DNA of 19,941 nucleotides from JBBRHH01 sp038222915 (GTDB lineage: Bacteria > Planctomycetota > Phycisphaerae > Tepidisphaerales > Tepidisphaeraceae), in contig JBBRHH010000038.1 in the NCBI GenBank assembly GCA_038222915.1, forward strand, positions 1 to 19,941, in the 5' to 3' direction. A model generated the notes under the pieces. That model was given only the letters and a program-made list of their open reading frames with translations. It had not been told where the DNA came from and searched no databases. Position 1 is the stretch's first letter; each line of letters starts with the position of its first letter. The position numbers and the translations under genes are program-made. This document shows, one piece after another, positions 1 through 7,365 of the stretch.

Positions 1-2
1 AG

Positions 3-197
3 ATGGGACTACTAAAGCGGGTGCACGAGGTGCACAGTTACCGATTGGCGCTGTCCACTCGGATGGGTGAAGTTGTGCGGGCAAAATGTCCGGCGTGTGG
101 TCGGGGTGCCGACGCGCCAAAGGCTATGCTGTTGGACGAAATGAGTTGTCCCAAGTGCCGGTTGAAGGTCTTGTTCGTTTTGCTGCCGAGTCATTGA
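3..197 (+). CDS. small four-cysteine zinc-ribbon protein, possibly 5'-partial
   Basis: A 64-residue ORF with two cysteine pairs, CPAC at residues 29-32 and CPKC at 49-52, arranged as a treble-clef or zinc-ribbon knuckle that probably binds one zinc ion. The rest is basic N-terminally and ends in a short hydrophobic LFVLL stretch. The first ATG lies two bases from the window edge, so the gene could begin upstream. No ribosome site is visible, and an internal ATG at 63 is an alternative start. The stop is 22 bases before the SNIPE-like nuclease gene on the same strand, so the two could be co-transcribed. I do not recognise a named family. A nucleic-acid or protein-binding accessory role is inference only. 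That this is a real gene is moderately likely, given the intact cysteine spacing and the tight downstream spacing. Confidence 0.5.
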   Translation: MGLLKRVHEVHSYRLALSTRMGEVVRAKCPACGRGADAPKAMLLDEMSCPKCRLKVLFVLLPSH

Positions 198-219
198 TAC
201 AAGTCATTCCGGAGTCGGT

Positions 220-1305
220 ATGTATTACATCGTTCCATTTTTCATCGGTCTGGTCGTGGGTGCGGCGTGCCTGTTCCTGTACATCATGGAATGGCACAAG
301 AAGGTCAAGGAAAGAGAACAATCTGCGGCGTCCCAATCGAAGATGGCGGCAGAAGCTCAAGAGTCTACCCGCCAAACCGAAGACAGACTAGTTCATCTCG
401 AAGGTGATTTGAAGCGGCAGCAAGCGGACCTGCAGAAGCGGATCATCTCTTACAAGGAACTTCAGGACGAAAATGTAATCCTCAAACGTGACCTCCAGAA
501 CATCGATGTAAATGTTCATAAGCTCGAGCTAGATGGTGAGATCCTCGCTCGGCGGCAACAATCATTGGACGATAGAGCCAACAATCTTGCCGAACGATAC
601 TTGAGTGAGACGGTCAAATCCGTCGTTTCCTCTATTGGACCAAATAATTTTGCGGCCTTTAAGCAGCGTCTACACGACGTCATCGGCTGGTGTCGTGAGA
701 TTGGATTTGACGTGCCGGCGCAGGCGGAAGCACAGTACATTTCCGACTTGAAAAAAGAATTTGAGCGGGCGGTGAGGGCCGCGTTCGAACGAGAAGAGCA
801 GGCGCGAATCAAAGCCCAGATTAGGGAAGAGGAGAGGCTTCGAAAGGAAATTGACCGGGAACTCAGGCAACTGGAGCGAGAGCGGCTCGCAATTCAAGCT
901 GCTCTTGATCAGGCCCTGGCGGAGGCAAGAGGACAATTTAGCGCGGAAGTGGAGGCGCTCAAGACGAGGTTGGCCGAAGCGGAGGAGAAGTCTAAGAGAA
1001 CCATTTCAATGGCCGAGCAGACAAAGGCGGGGCATGTGTATGTGATCTCGAATATTGGTACGTTTGGCGACGGCGTATTTAAGATCGGAATGACGCGCCG
1101 GCTTAATCCGCAGGAACGCGTGCAGGAATTGGGGAGCGCATCAGTTCCGTTCCCGTTTGACGTCCACATGATGATTTCATGTGACAATGCGCCGAGCTTG
1201 GAGAACTCTTTGCACAGAGCATTGCATAAACGCCGAGTGAACCGTGCGAACCCGCGCAAGGAATTCTTCAAAGCTGACATTGGAGAGATTTGCGACGACG
1301 AATAA
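220..1305 (+). CDS. SNIPE-like membrane-anchored nuclease (DUF4041 + MUG113/T5orf172 GIY-YIG domain)
   Basis: A 361-residue protein. Residues 3-22 form one hydrophobic N-terminal anchor. Residues 25-115 are heptad-rich coiled coil. Residues 120-235 match the DUF4041 pattern (LKKEFERAV...REEQARIKAQIREEER), followed by more coiled coil. Residues 271-355 are a MUG113/T5orf172 GIY-YIG-type nuclease with HVYVISN (Y274), FKIGMTRR (K288), R300, LENSLH (E328) and RVN...KEFF (K347). This order is that of SNIPE, an inner-membrane nuclease reported to cut phage DNA as it enters the cell. That role is known for the family and inferred here. GGAG at 211-214, five bases before the ATG, fixes the start. The C-terminus ends soon after KEFF, perhaps 20-30 residues short of what I recall for relatives. 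The last 43 codons run antisense through the convergent gene. Base composition is less GC-rich than the later genes, which suggests acquisition. Confidence 0.85.
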   Translation: MYYIVPFFIGLVVGAACLFLYIMEWHKKVKEREQSAASQSKMAAEAQESTRQTEDRLVHLEGDLKRQQADLQKRIISYKELQDENVILKRDLQNIDVNVHKLELDGEILARRQQSLDDRANNLAERYLSETVKSVVSSIGPNNFAAFKQRLHDVIGWCREIGFDVPAQAEAQYISDLKKEFERAVRAAFEREEQARIKAQIREEERLRKEIDRELRQLERERLAIQAALDQALAEARGQFSAEVEALKTRLAEAEEKSKRTISMAEQTKAGHVYVISNIGTFGDGVFKIGMTRRLNPQERVQELGSASVPFPFDVHMMISCDNAPSLENSLHRALHKRRVNRANPRKEFFKADIGEICDDE

Positions 1306-2751
1306 TGGGCGACCTTCGTTAGAAATTTTCTTGACCAATGCGATCTTTCCCGCAGCAGTAACAGTGAATTCGCCACTGGATTTGTCCAGGGCAATGACAA
1401 CCTTTGCGTCGGAGGCCGCCGGTAGTTCAAAGTCCGCGTACCCGAGCAGGTCGCCGTTGTACTTGCCCTCGCTTGGGTCCCAGATGCCGTTAGAGTCGTA
1501 AAAGACAACCTGATATCGATTGGCGTGTTTGGAAGTCAAACTGATAGTGGCTGGAAAGCCTGCGTCGTGCTGCACTGTCCATAGCAACCCTTCGCCGAGC
1601 CATCCGCAAGCTCGCCCCGCTATGACAGCCACATCCACCTTTTTCTTGCCCCATATCCGACCGGTTGTGCCGTTGAATTCGCCCACTATGTCCTTCGGCA
1701 ATAGGATATGATTCAGAATGTGAAGCTCCTCCGCATAAGTCTTAGCGCCCAAAAACTTCCAAGGCGTTTTGGAAACAATGCCCGTTGACTTGGATTGGGC
1801 GACACGCTTTTCGGCCTTCGCCTTCGCGAGGCCGCTCATCGTGCCAACAACGCCAGTGTAGATGTCGGCAGCGTGGCGATGACATCCCTCAGCAGCAGTG
1901 CCTTGAAGTTTGTCGCCCAGTTCCCACCATCTGTCGGCGAGGGATGCCTTCTTGTCCGCATCGGCCGGCTCGGCAAGCTCATCATCTGCAAGGGCCTTCA
2001 GCGTCTTATCCGATCCCTTGGCGACGTGCTGGAGCCCGCCTGGCCAGTCCGCTTTGAAGAAACATAGGAAGCGGCCGACCTGCAGATTGGCATCTGGATC
2101 GAGCGGTTTATTCGCGAGGATGCTCGCCGCCTGCTTGACTTGCAAAAAAGCAGCCTCGGCCTCCCGTACGTTCTGCACGTACGCCGTCGCCGGTTCGATC
2201 ATTTCCGAATCATTTGCAGCCCGCGCATTCACCAGGGAGAGATTTGCGGCGTCCTTGGCTACCTCGTATCGATCATCTTTCAGAGCCTCTTCGGCCAGCG
2301 TCGCGTACAGCGCCGAGCGATCTTTGCGGTCTACAGCGCCCTTGGTCGATTTTGACGTTATGGCCAGGCATTCAAGTTTTAACTTCAGGCCATCCACTTG
2401 AAAGCCTTGGCTGAGCGCATCAATAATCTTCAAAGCCAGATGAACGTCGCCGGCATCGATGGCTGTGTTTTTCGCCACTGTTAAGAGGCCATATTTGGCC
2501 GAAGAGTCTTTTTGTTCGTCGTTGGCTGCCTGTAAAAGCTTATTTGCCAACTCGGATTTTTGGTCCGGCGATTTTGCGGCTGCAATCTCGTTCTTAAAGA
2601 CGGCGTTGACACTTTTCAGGGCTGCATCCTGAGCAGCAGCAACCGGCACAGGAATCTTGTCGACCGGCGCCTCGGCTGGATCGGCAGCCGACGACCAACG
2701 GCATATTGCCACGATGATCAAGGCCGCGATATTACGCATGGAGTTCCGCAT
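1177..2751 (-). CDS. secreted helical-repeat protein of planctomycete type
   Basis: A 524-residue protein starting at the ATG at 2751, which has AAGGA four bases upstream. A longer reading from 2853 has no such site. Residues 1-22 are a signal peptide (hydrophobic AALIIVAI, cleavage near SSA/AD). Residues 30-330 are alpha-helical, Ala- and Lys-rich TPR-like repeats. They include motifs I associate with planctomycete secreted proteins (NLQVGRFLCFFKADWPGG, LADRWWELGDK, and GLAKAKAEKR with a helical tail). Residues 360-500 look like a beta-sandwich with GRACGWLGEGLLW and VVFYDSNGIWDP. It is probably exported to the periplasm or cell surface, and its function is unknown. The final 41 residues are encoded antisense to the SNIPE-like gene, so the true C-terminus may be a new sequence made at a junction. 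Confidence 0.75.
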   Translation of the reverse strand: MRNSMRNIAALIIVAICRWSSAADPAEAPVDKIPVPVAAAQDAALKSVNAVFKNEIAAAKSPDQKSELANKLLQAANDEQKDSSAKYGLLTVAKNTAIDAGDVHLALKIIDALSQGFQVDGLKLKLECLAITSKSTKGAVDRKDRSALYATLAEEALKDDRYEVAKDAANLSLVNARAANDSEMIEPATAYVQNVREAEAAFLQVKQAASILANKPLDPDANLQVGRFLCFFKADWPGGLQHVAKGSDKTLKALADDELAEPADADKKASLADRWWELGDKLQGTAAEGCHRHAADIYTGVVGTMSGLAKAKAEKRVAQSKSTGIVSKTPWKFLGAKTYAEELHILNHILLPKDIVGEFNGTTGRIWGKKKVDVAVIAGRACGWLGEGLLWTVQHDAGFPATISLTSKHANRYQVVFYDSNGIWDPSEGKYNGDLLGYADFELPAASDAKVVIALDKSSGEFTVTAAGKIALVKKISNEGRPLFVVANLSNVSFEEFLARVRTVHSAFMQCSVQRVLQARRIVT

Positions 2752-2880
2752 AAAATCCTTCGCATTGAGTTGTAGTCTGTGATGTGAGGAGCCGTGAGGG
2801 TAGGAAAATAGAGAAAGTGCGTCAACCTGCTGGAATCCTGAGCCAGTATGCAAACACGCGCTAGTAGTCGTGTGGTACGT

Positions 2881-3351
2881 CTATGCCACTTCCTCGATAA
2901 TCGAATGAAAGGCCGTTCCGCATTCCGGACACTGTCCTTTAATTCCACGCAGGTCGTATCCGCAGTTCAGACATTTGCCGCTTAATCTCCGACGCCGATC
3001 GCGACTTGATCTAATAATTTTGCGACTGTAGACGAATGTCGGGAAGAGCAGGTAACACGATAACAATAACCAACATTTAGCTTCGACATCCAGCAATCCG
3101 CGTTCCGCATAAATAGTCACAAAACGCGAATACACCTTCGGCTCTGCTTGGCTCAGATGCGCACCTCTTAACCAAGCGAAATTGACCGTTCCGTCCCGCA
3201 TCCCTACGGAAGATCGCACCATATCAGACGAGTATATTAACGCACTAAATCCGTGAGTTCGTCCTGTGCCGATCCAGATGCTTATGTAGGCCACAAGCGC
3301 GAGCAGATACAACGAACGCGTGATTATCCTTAAGGCGTTACCCATTGTCAT
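2881..3351 (-). CDS. membrane protein with C-terminal zinc ribbon (second of coupled pair)
   Basis: A 156-residue protein with hydrophobic segments at about 12-28 and 92-108, a basic stretch (RDRRRRL) at 117-123, and a zinc ribbon with Cys 127, 130, 141 and 144 in CLNCGYDLRG...CPECG. This CxxCGYDLR...CPECG tail is very common in Phycisphaerae small membrane proteins, where its role is not established. The ATG at 3351 overlaps the TGA of the upstream gene as ATGA, which implies translational coupling and fixes the start over the second Met two codons later. The loop between the two membrane segments would be extracytoplasmic, and the ribbon probably lies in the cytoplasm. Architecture matches the upstream gene, so the pair probably arose by duplication. 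No catalytic motif is seen. Confidence 0.75.
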   Translation of the reverse strand: MTMGNALRIITRSLYLLALVAYISIWIGTGRTHGFSALIYSSDMVRSSVGMRDGTVNFAWLRGAHLSQAEPKVYSRFVTIYAERGLLDVEAKCWLLLSCYLLFPTFVYSRKIIRSSRDRRRRLSGKCLNCGYDLRGIKGQCPECGTAFHSIIEEVA

Positions 3352-3842
3352 TCACTTGTATCGCGCCTGTTTATCTCACCCGCGCCGTCGGTTTGGCCAA
3401 CAGAACCGGCAGGATCTCCCCCAAGGCAGGCGCCTTCCGGAGTGGCCATTCCGCATTCCGGGCACTGAAGTGGGGTCGCTCGCAAATCATATCCACAATG
3501 CCGGCAAGCGAACGGACCTGTAAATCCGCGGCCGAAAAGACGCTTCAGCAGATATTTCAACCACCGGACGTTGTTACAGAGCCACCAGAAAGGAACGATT
3601 TCCAATCCGAGCCTGACCGGCCCCGCATACTTTTGTACGAATGCCGGCCAGGGATCGCCCCACGCGAAAGACTTTCCCCACCACAGATAATAGAAACCTT
3701 GAGAGCCGCTTACCTCTGTCAGATGGGTCAACAGAATCCAAAAGACCAATGCAATTGCAGACGTGGCGGCGAGTAGATCGCCCAACCGGGTGCTGGCCTT
3801 CCAGTTGAGAGAGGCGGTCGATTCTTGCAGGAGCATTGACAT
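3348..3842 (-). CDS. membrane protein with C-terminal zinc ribbon (first of coupled pair)
   Basis: A 164-residue protein with a membrane segment at about 21-39, a Trp/Tyr-rich extracytoplasmic stretch (YYLWWGKSFAWGDPWP, residues 51-66), a second hydrophobic segment at about 78-92, and a zinc ribbon with Cys 113, 116, 127 and 130 (CRHCGYDLR...CPECG). It has a 30-residue low-complexity tail. It begins about 24 bases past the U-tract at the 3' end of rnpB on the same strand and overlaps the next gene by four bases. No clear ribosome site precedes the ATG at 3842 or the Met two codons later, so the start is uncertain by two codons. It may be transcribed by read-through from rnpB. Function unknown; relatives are planctomycete hypothetical proteins. 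Confidence 0.72.
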   Translation of the reverse strand: MSMLLQESTASLNWKASTRLGDLLAATSAIALVFWILLTHLTEVSGSQGFYYLWWGKSFAWGDPWPAFVQKYAGPVRLGLEIVPFWWLCNNVRWLKYLLKRLFGRGFTGPFACRHCGYDLRATPLQCPECGMATPEGACLGGDPAGSVGQTDGAGEINRRDTSE

Positions 3843-3869
3843 GACAAACGCTCTGGCAAACCTGGAAAA

Positions 3870-4293
3870 AAAATTGCGTTGCGGCCGTTCGTAAGCCGAA
3901 TTCTGTTTCTTTCATTTGCATGAAAGAGGCGATCATTTCTCTGGGACGCGCGTCGCCGTGCGCCTCAAGCAACCTACCCGTGGATGATTAACGCCCCGGA
4001 CGTGCGTGTGGCCGGACTTGCCGGCCACTCTCCACTGTTTGGTCTTGCTGGCGGTGGGGTTTGCCATGCCATCGCGGTTACCCGCGACGCGGTGCGCTCT
4101 TACCGCACCATTTCACCCTTACCCCGCGACGAGCGCGGGGCGGTATCTTTCTGTTGCACTTTCCGTCGGATTGCTCCGCCTTGTCGTTAACAAGCACCGT
4201 CGCCCGGACCAGTTCGGACTTTCCTCATTGTCTGCCTGTGCCGCTTGCGCGACATGGGCAGAGCAACGCGACCGCCGCAACGGCCGCAACGCA
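3870..4293 (-). ncRNA. rnpB: RNase P RNA, bacterial class A
   Basis: The catalytic RNA of RNase P, which removes 5' leaders from pre-tRNAs. The minus strand carries the 5' signature gaggaaagtccgaac (about 4212-4226), then agtgcaaca, ggtaagggtgaaa, the gcggtaagagcgcaccgc hairpin, gcaaaccccacc, gggtaggttgcttgag, and the 3' signature acagaattcggcttac. These occur in the order of class A RNAs. The ends pair as a perfect 14-bp P1 helix (4279-4292 with 3876-3889), which delimits the RNA. A run of eight U residues (3866-3873) follows. Length of about 420 nt is normal for the class. A TATACT -10 box sits six bases upstream of the inferred 5' end. The L15 position reads GGC where E. coli has the CCA-binding GGU. 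All ORFs across this interval are incidental. Confidence 0.96.
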
Positions 4294-4298
4294 TCCAG

Positions 4299-4304
4299 AG
4301 TATA
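4299..4304 (-). promoter_or_regulatory. rnpB promoter -10 box
   Basis: On the minus strand TATACT lies five to six bases upstream of the first base of the P1 helix, exactly where a sigma-70 -10 box should be for a stable RNA. The best -35 match is TTGCGC with a long 19-base spacer, so the -35 is weak or uses an extended contact. Confidence 0.6.
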
Positions 4305-4416
4305 GTCGCAAACGATGGTTGTTGCGCAACGCATTTGCTGCAACAATGAAGGATTACGAGAGTTAGAGACACCCACGGCGGCAAAGGGGGCGATTTTGGC
4401 TGGTTTCCCAGCGAGG

Positions 4417-4446
4417 TTGACGTTGAGGCGTTTTCGCCGATACGAT
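4417..4446 (+). promoter_or_regulatory. candidate promoter for the ECF sigma operon
   Basis: TTGACG at 4417-4422 and TACGAT at 4441-4446 with an 18-base spacer resemble a housekeeping promoter. The predicted start would be near 4453, giving a leader of about 30 bases before the sigma-factor ATG. The 4294-4416 interval between this and rnpB otherwise shows nothing I can name. Assigned by eye only. Confidence 0.35.
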
Positions 4447-4482
4447 CACACCCTCTGGTGAGGACGAGTTTTCTGGAGCAGG

Positions 4483-5154
4483 ATGCAGCGACGCGCTGAA
4501 AAGCCCAAACCGCCATTGCCCAAAGCCAAGGCCGAAGAGGCTGTCGAGATCAAGCCGGCCGTGCTTGGGCGATCGTCCGACGAGGAGCTCATGCTCCGCA
4601 CGCAGAAGGACGACCGGCCGGCTTTCGGCCTGATCTACGAGCGCTACAGCACCTCCGTCCTCTCCTATCTGTACCGCATGCTGGGAAATCTTGAGGACGT
4701 GGAATCGATCGCCCAGGAAGTTTTCTTTCGCGCTTATCGATTTCGCGCCACCTACCGCTATCCGCAAAAGTTCTCCACCTGGCTTTTCACCATCACCCGC
4801 AATCTCGCGATCAACTATTCGCGCCGGCGCAAGCGCAGCCCGGTGCGCAACATCACTGAGCTGAATCTCGAAGGCGTGGACATCAGCGGCGATCCGTATC
4901 AGGTGGCCGCCCGCGCCACCGACGATCTGGAAAAGCAGGAAGAAATCGCACGGGTGCTCAAGGCGCTGGACGACCTTCCGACCGATCAGAAGGAAGTGAT
5001 CGTGCTGGGCGTGTTCCAGGATCTGAGTTACGCGGAGATGGAAGCGATCACCGGCACCAAGGCCGTGACCCTTCGATCGCGCATGTTTCACGGGCTTAAG
5101 CGCTTGGCGAGGTTGATTGCCGGGCCTCTGGATGAGCAGGACGAGGACAAATAA
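4483..5154 (+). CDS. ECF-type RNA polymerase sigma-70 factor
   Basis: A 223-residue two-domain sigma factor that would direct RNA polymerase to a dedicated promoter set. Residues 1-33 are a basic, Lys/Pro-rich tail. Sigma region 2 spans about 45-120 (LIYERYSTSVLSYLYRMLGN, then AQEVFFRAYR, then FSTWLFTITRNLAINYSRRRKR). Sigma region 4 spans about 160-212 (LDDLPTDQKEVIVLG, then LSYAEMEAITG, then a recognition helix VTLRSRMFHGLKRL). There is no region 1.1 or 3, and no long C-terminal extension. GGAG lies four bases before the ATG. The next gene starts 35 bases downstream and encodes a single-pass membrane protein, the usual place for an anti-sigma factor. The regulon cannot be told from the sequence. 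Confidence 0.93.
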   Translation: MQRRAEKPKPPLPKAKAEEAVEIKPAVLGRSSDEELMLRTQKDDRPAFGLIYERYSTSVLSYLYRMLGNLEDVESIAQEVFFRAYRFRATYRYPQKFSTWLFTITRNLAINYSRRRKRSPVRNITELNLEGVDISGDPYQVAARATDDLEKQEEIARVLKALDDLPTDQKEVIVLGVFQDLSYAEMEAITGTKAVTLRSRMFHGLKRLARLIAGPLDEQDEDK

Positions 5155-5189
5155 GACACTCCTGCCGGGAGTTGATCTGAGCGGACTTT

Positions 5190-6200
5190 ATGGCCGAGAC
5201 AACGGAGTTTGAATCCGACCAATTTCTGAAGCTGCTGACCGACGCGTTGCAAAGCGGGCCGGGGACGCCGCAATGGCATGAGGCGGTGCAGCGGCTGCGC
5301 GCGGATAACAACAAAGAACTGGATGAATACCGCCTGATCATCAAGGCGCGCGAGCGCCTCGAAAGCGGGCAGGAATATCGCTCGGTTCGTCCTGGCCCGG
5401 GCTTCACGCGCAAAGTGATGGCGGCGATCGACGCCGACATCGCGGCGCCCAAGCGCAGCATCCCGACCGCAACCATCATTGCGATCCTGGCGGGCGTGGT
5501 CATTGTCGGAGTGGTCATCGTCGTTGCAGCGATGATGATGAAGAGCAATACAGTTAACCCCGACGAACCGCCGTCCGATATGAACGGCCTGTTTACCCAC
5601 CCGCTTGTTCACGGCGACTTTGGCACGGCGATCGGGCCTGAGTGGCGCACCGTGGGCGTGGTGCCGGTGAAGGCCGGCGCTAACGGCCTCGTGGTCGCTC
5701 CGGCCAAGCCGCCTGAAGACAAGGACAACTACCGCGGCGGCGGAATTGTTACGGTCAGCCCGATCCAGGCCAATCAGACTTTCATGGCCGACGTGCTGGT
5801 GCGGGTCGAGCACCCGTCGGAGAATTTGCTGGTTCAGTTGTTCGTCACCGACGATCCAAATTTTGACGAGCAGACCGCGCAATCGGCGAGCAAACACGAA
5901 GTGGTTGTCTGGCTGCAGGGCGGCGACGTGAAAGTTGGCGGCCTGCCCAACGACGCCGTGGTGAGCCAGAAATTGATCGATGGCCAGCAGCCCGCGACGG
6001 TGCATCTGTCGATCAAGGCCGGCCGGCAATTCCTGACGGCGGAAGCGAGCGCCGGCAACGACGCGGTGAAGCAGCTTTATTCGGGCAAGGGTGAGTTGGC
6101 GAGCGACAAGCCGCGGTATGTGGGCGTTCGCTTCAAGCTGAAGGGGAGCGAGCGGCCGGAATCGGTGACGGTTCAGTCCGTGACGATTCAAAAGCCGTGA
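5190..6200 (+). CDS. single-pass membrane protein, putative anti-sigma factor
   Basis: A 336-residue protein. Residues 1-90 are a charged cytoplasmic region, residues 93-117 one strong membrane helix (TATIIAILAGVVIVG...), and residues 130-336 an extracytoplasmic beta-rich domain of jelly-roll/laminin-G type (HPLVHGDFGTAIGPEWR at its start, RYVGVRFKL and a repeating VTVQSVTIQ end). It follows the ECF gene by 35 bases and precedes MoxR by 60, so one operon is likely. Position and topology fit an anti-sigma factor that senses an outside signal. However, the cytoplasmic part lacks the HxxxCxxC zinc motif of ZAS anti-sigmas and I cannot confirm an anti-sigma fold. No strong ribosome site precedes the ATG. 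Confidence 0.7.
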   Translation: MAETTEFESDQFLKLLTDALQSGPGTPQWHEAVQRLRADNNKELDEYRLIIKARERLESGQEYRSVRPGPGFTRKVMAAIDADIAAPKRSIPTATIIAILAGVVIVGVVIVVAAMMMKSNTVNPDEPPSDMNGLFTHPLVHGDFGTAIGPEWRTVGVVPVKAGANGLVVAPAKPPEDKDNYRGGGIVTVSPIQANQTFMADVLVRVEHPSENLLVQLFVTDDPNFDEQTAQSASKHEVVVWLQGGDVKVGGLPNDAVVSQKLIDGQQPATVHLSIKAGRQFLTAEASAGNDAVKQLYSGKGELASDKPRYVGVRFKLKGSERPESVTVQSVTIQKP

Positions 6201-6260
6201 CGATTAACGTGGGTGTCATCGCGCGATCTTTGTCGATCGTCGTTCCCAGCCAGAGGCCGT

Positions 6261-7301
6261 ATGGCAGCGTCCAGCATTCCCAATCACATTACTCCCGTGT
6301 CGGATATCGACGCGGCTAAATTTCTTGGCCAGACGCACGGGATGCTGCAGGATGAACTGGGCAAGGTGATCGTCGGCCAGCGCCGCGCGATCGAAGAGAT
6401 GCTGGTGGCGGTTTTCGCCCGCGGACACTGCCTGATGCAGGGCGTGCCGGGGCTGGCCAAGACACTGCTGATCTCAACGCTGTCGCGCACGATGGATTTG
6501 TCGTTTCGGCGTATCCAATTCACGCCGGACCTGATGCCGTCGGACATCACCGGCACCGACCTGTTGCAGGAAGATCCGGAATCGGGCCGGCGGCGTTTCG
6601 AATTTCAAAAGGGCCCGATCTTCGCCAACATGCTGCTGGCGGATGAGATCAATCGGACGCCGCCCAAGACGCAGGCCGCGTTGTTGCAGGCGATGCAGGA
6701 CCGGCAGGTGACGGCCGGCAGCCGGACGTTTGACCTTCCCGATCCGTTTTTCGTGCTGGCCACCCAGAATCCGATCGAGCAGGAAGGGACGTATCCGCTG
6801 CCCGAGGCGCAGCTCGACCGGTTCATGTTCATGGTGCTGGTCAATTATCCGGAGCGCGACGAAGAGCTGGAGATGCTCAAGCGAACCACCGGGGCGCCGA
6901 TGGAGCGGGTGCTGCCGATCATCGGGGCACAGCGGATCATTCAACTGCAGGAACTGGTGCGGCGCGTTCCGGTGGGCGATCACGTTTACAACTTTGCACT
7001 GGATATCGTCCGCATGACCCGCCCGAATGAACCGGGGGCCTCCGACTTCGTGCGCCACTGGCTGAGCTGGGGCGCTGGGCCGCGGGCGGGGCAATATATG
7101 ATTCTGGCGGGCAAAGCGCGAGCGCTGATGCAGGGGCGGCTGTATGTGACGACTGAAGATATCGAAGCGGTTGCGCCGCCGGTGTTGCGTCATCGCATCG
7201 TGGCCAACTTCAACGCCGAGGCCGAGGGGATTACGGTGGAGCAGATTATTGAGAAGATTCTGAGTATGACGCCGCGTGGGAAGGGTGAGCGGTTGTTGTA
7301 G
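6261..7301 (+). CDS. MoxR family AAA+ ATPase
   Basis: A 346-residue AAA+ ATPase of the MoxR group, thought to act as chaperones that mature partner proteins, often with von Willebrand A proteins. Walker A is GVPGLAKT (61-68), Walker B MLLADE (124-129), sensor 1 ATQNP (N170), and the arginine-finger segment PEAQLDRF (181-188). The lid domain follows to about residue 335. The ATG at 6261 has AGAGG four bases upstream. An in-frame GTG at 6213 adds 16 unlike residues and is less likely. Usual neighbours (DUF58, VWA or BatA-like proteins) are absent downstream. Instead, a Uma2 gene begins 64 bases later. The gene probably belongs to the ECF/membrane-protein operon. Confidence 0.93.
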   Translation: MAASSIPNHITPVSDIDAAKFLGQTHGMLQDELGKVIVGQRRAIEEMLVAVFARGHCLMQGVPGLAKTLLISTLSRTMDLSFRRIQFTPDLMPSDITGTDLLQEDPESGRRRFEFQKGPIFANMLLADEINRTPPKTQAALLQAMQDRQVTAGSRTFDLPDPFFVLATQNPIEQEGTYPLPEAQLDRFMFMVLVNYPERDEELEMLKRTTGAPMERVLPIIGAQRIIQLQELVRRVPVGDHVYNFALDIVRMTRPNEPGASDFVRHWLSWGAGPRAGQYMILAGKARALMQGRLYVTTEDIEAVAPPVLRHRIVANFNAEAEGITVEQIIEKILSMTPRGKGERLL

Positions 7302-7365
7302 AAAGTGACGATGTTTTCGGTGCGCCTGGCAAGATGTCGGCGTATGATAACGTCGAAGGAATTCC

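Noticed and set aside
2852..2880. Possible terminator between the secreted-protein gene and the zinc-ribbon gene
   Set aside because: No stem followed by a T-run is present on either strand.
3984..4376. Several short ORFs on both strands
   Set aside because: They fall on rnpB and its promoter, whose RNA motifs and P1 helix explain the sequence.
5088..6191. A 367-residue minus-strand ORF rich in His and Arg
   Set aside because: It is the shadow of the anti-sigma-like gene, which has a membrane helix, correct operon position and sensible composition.
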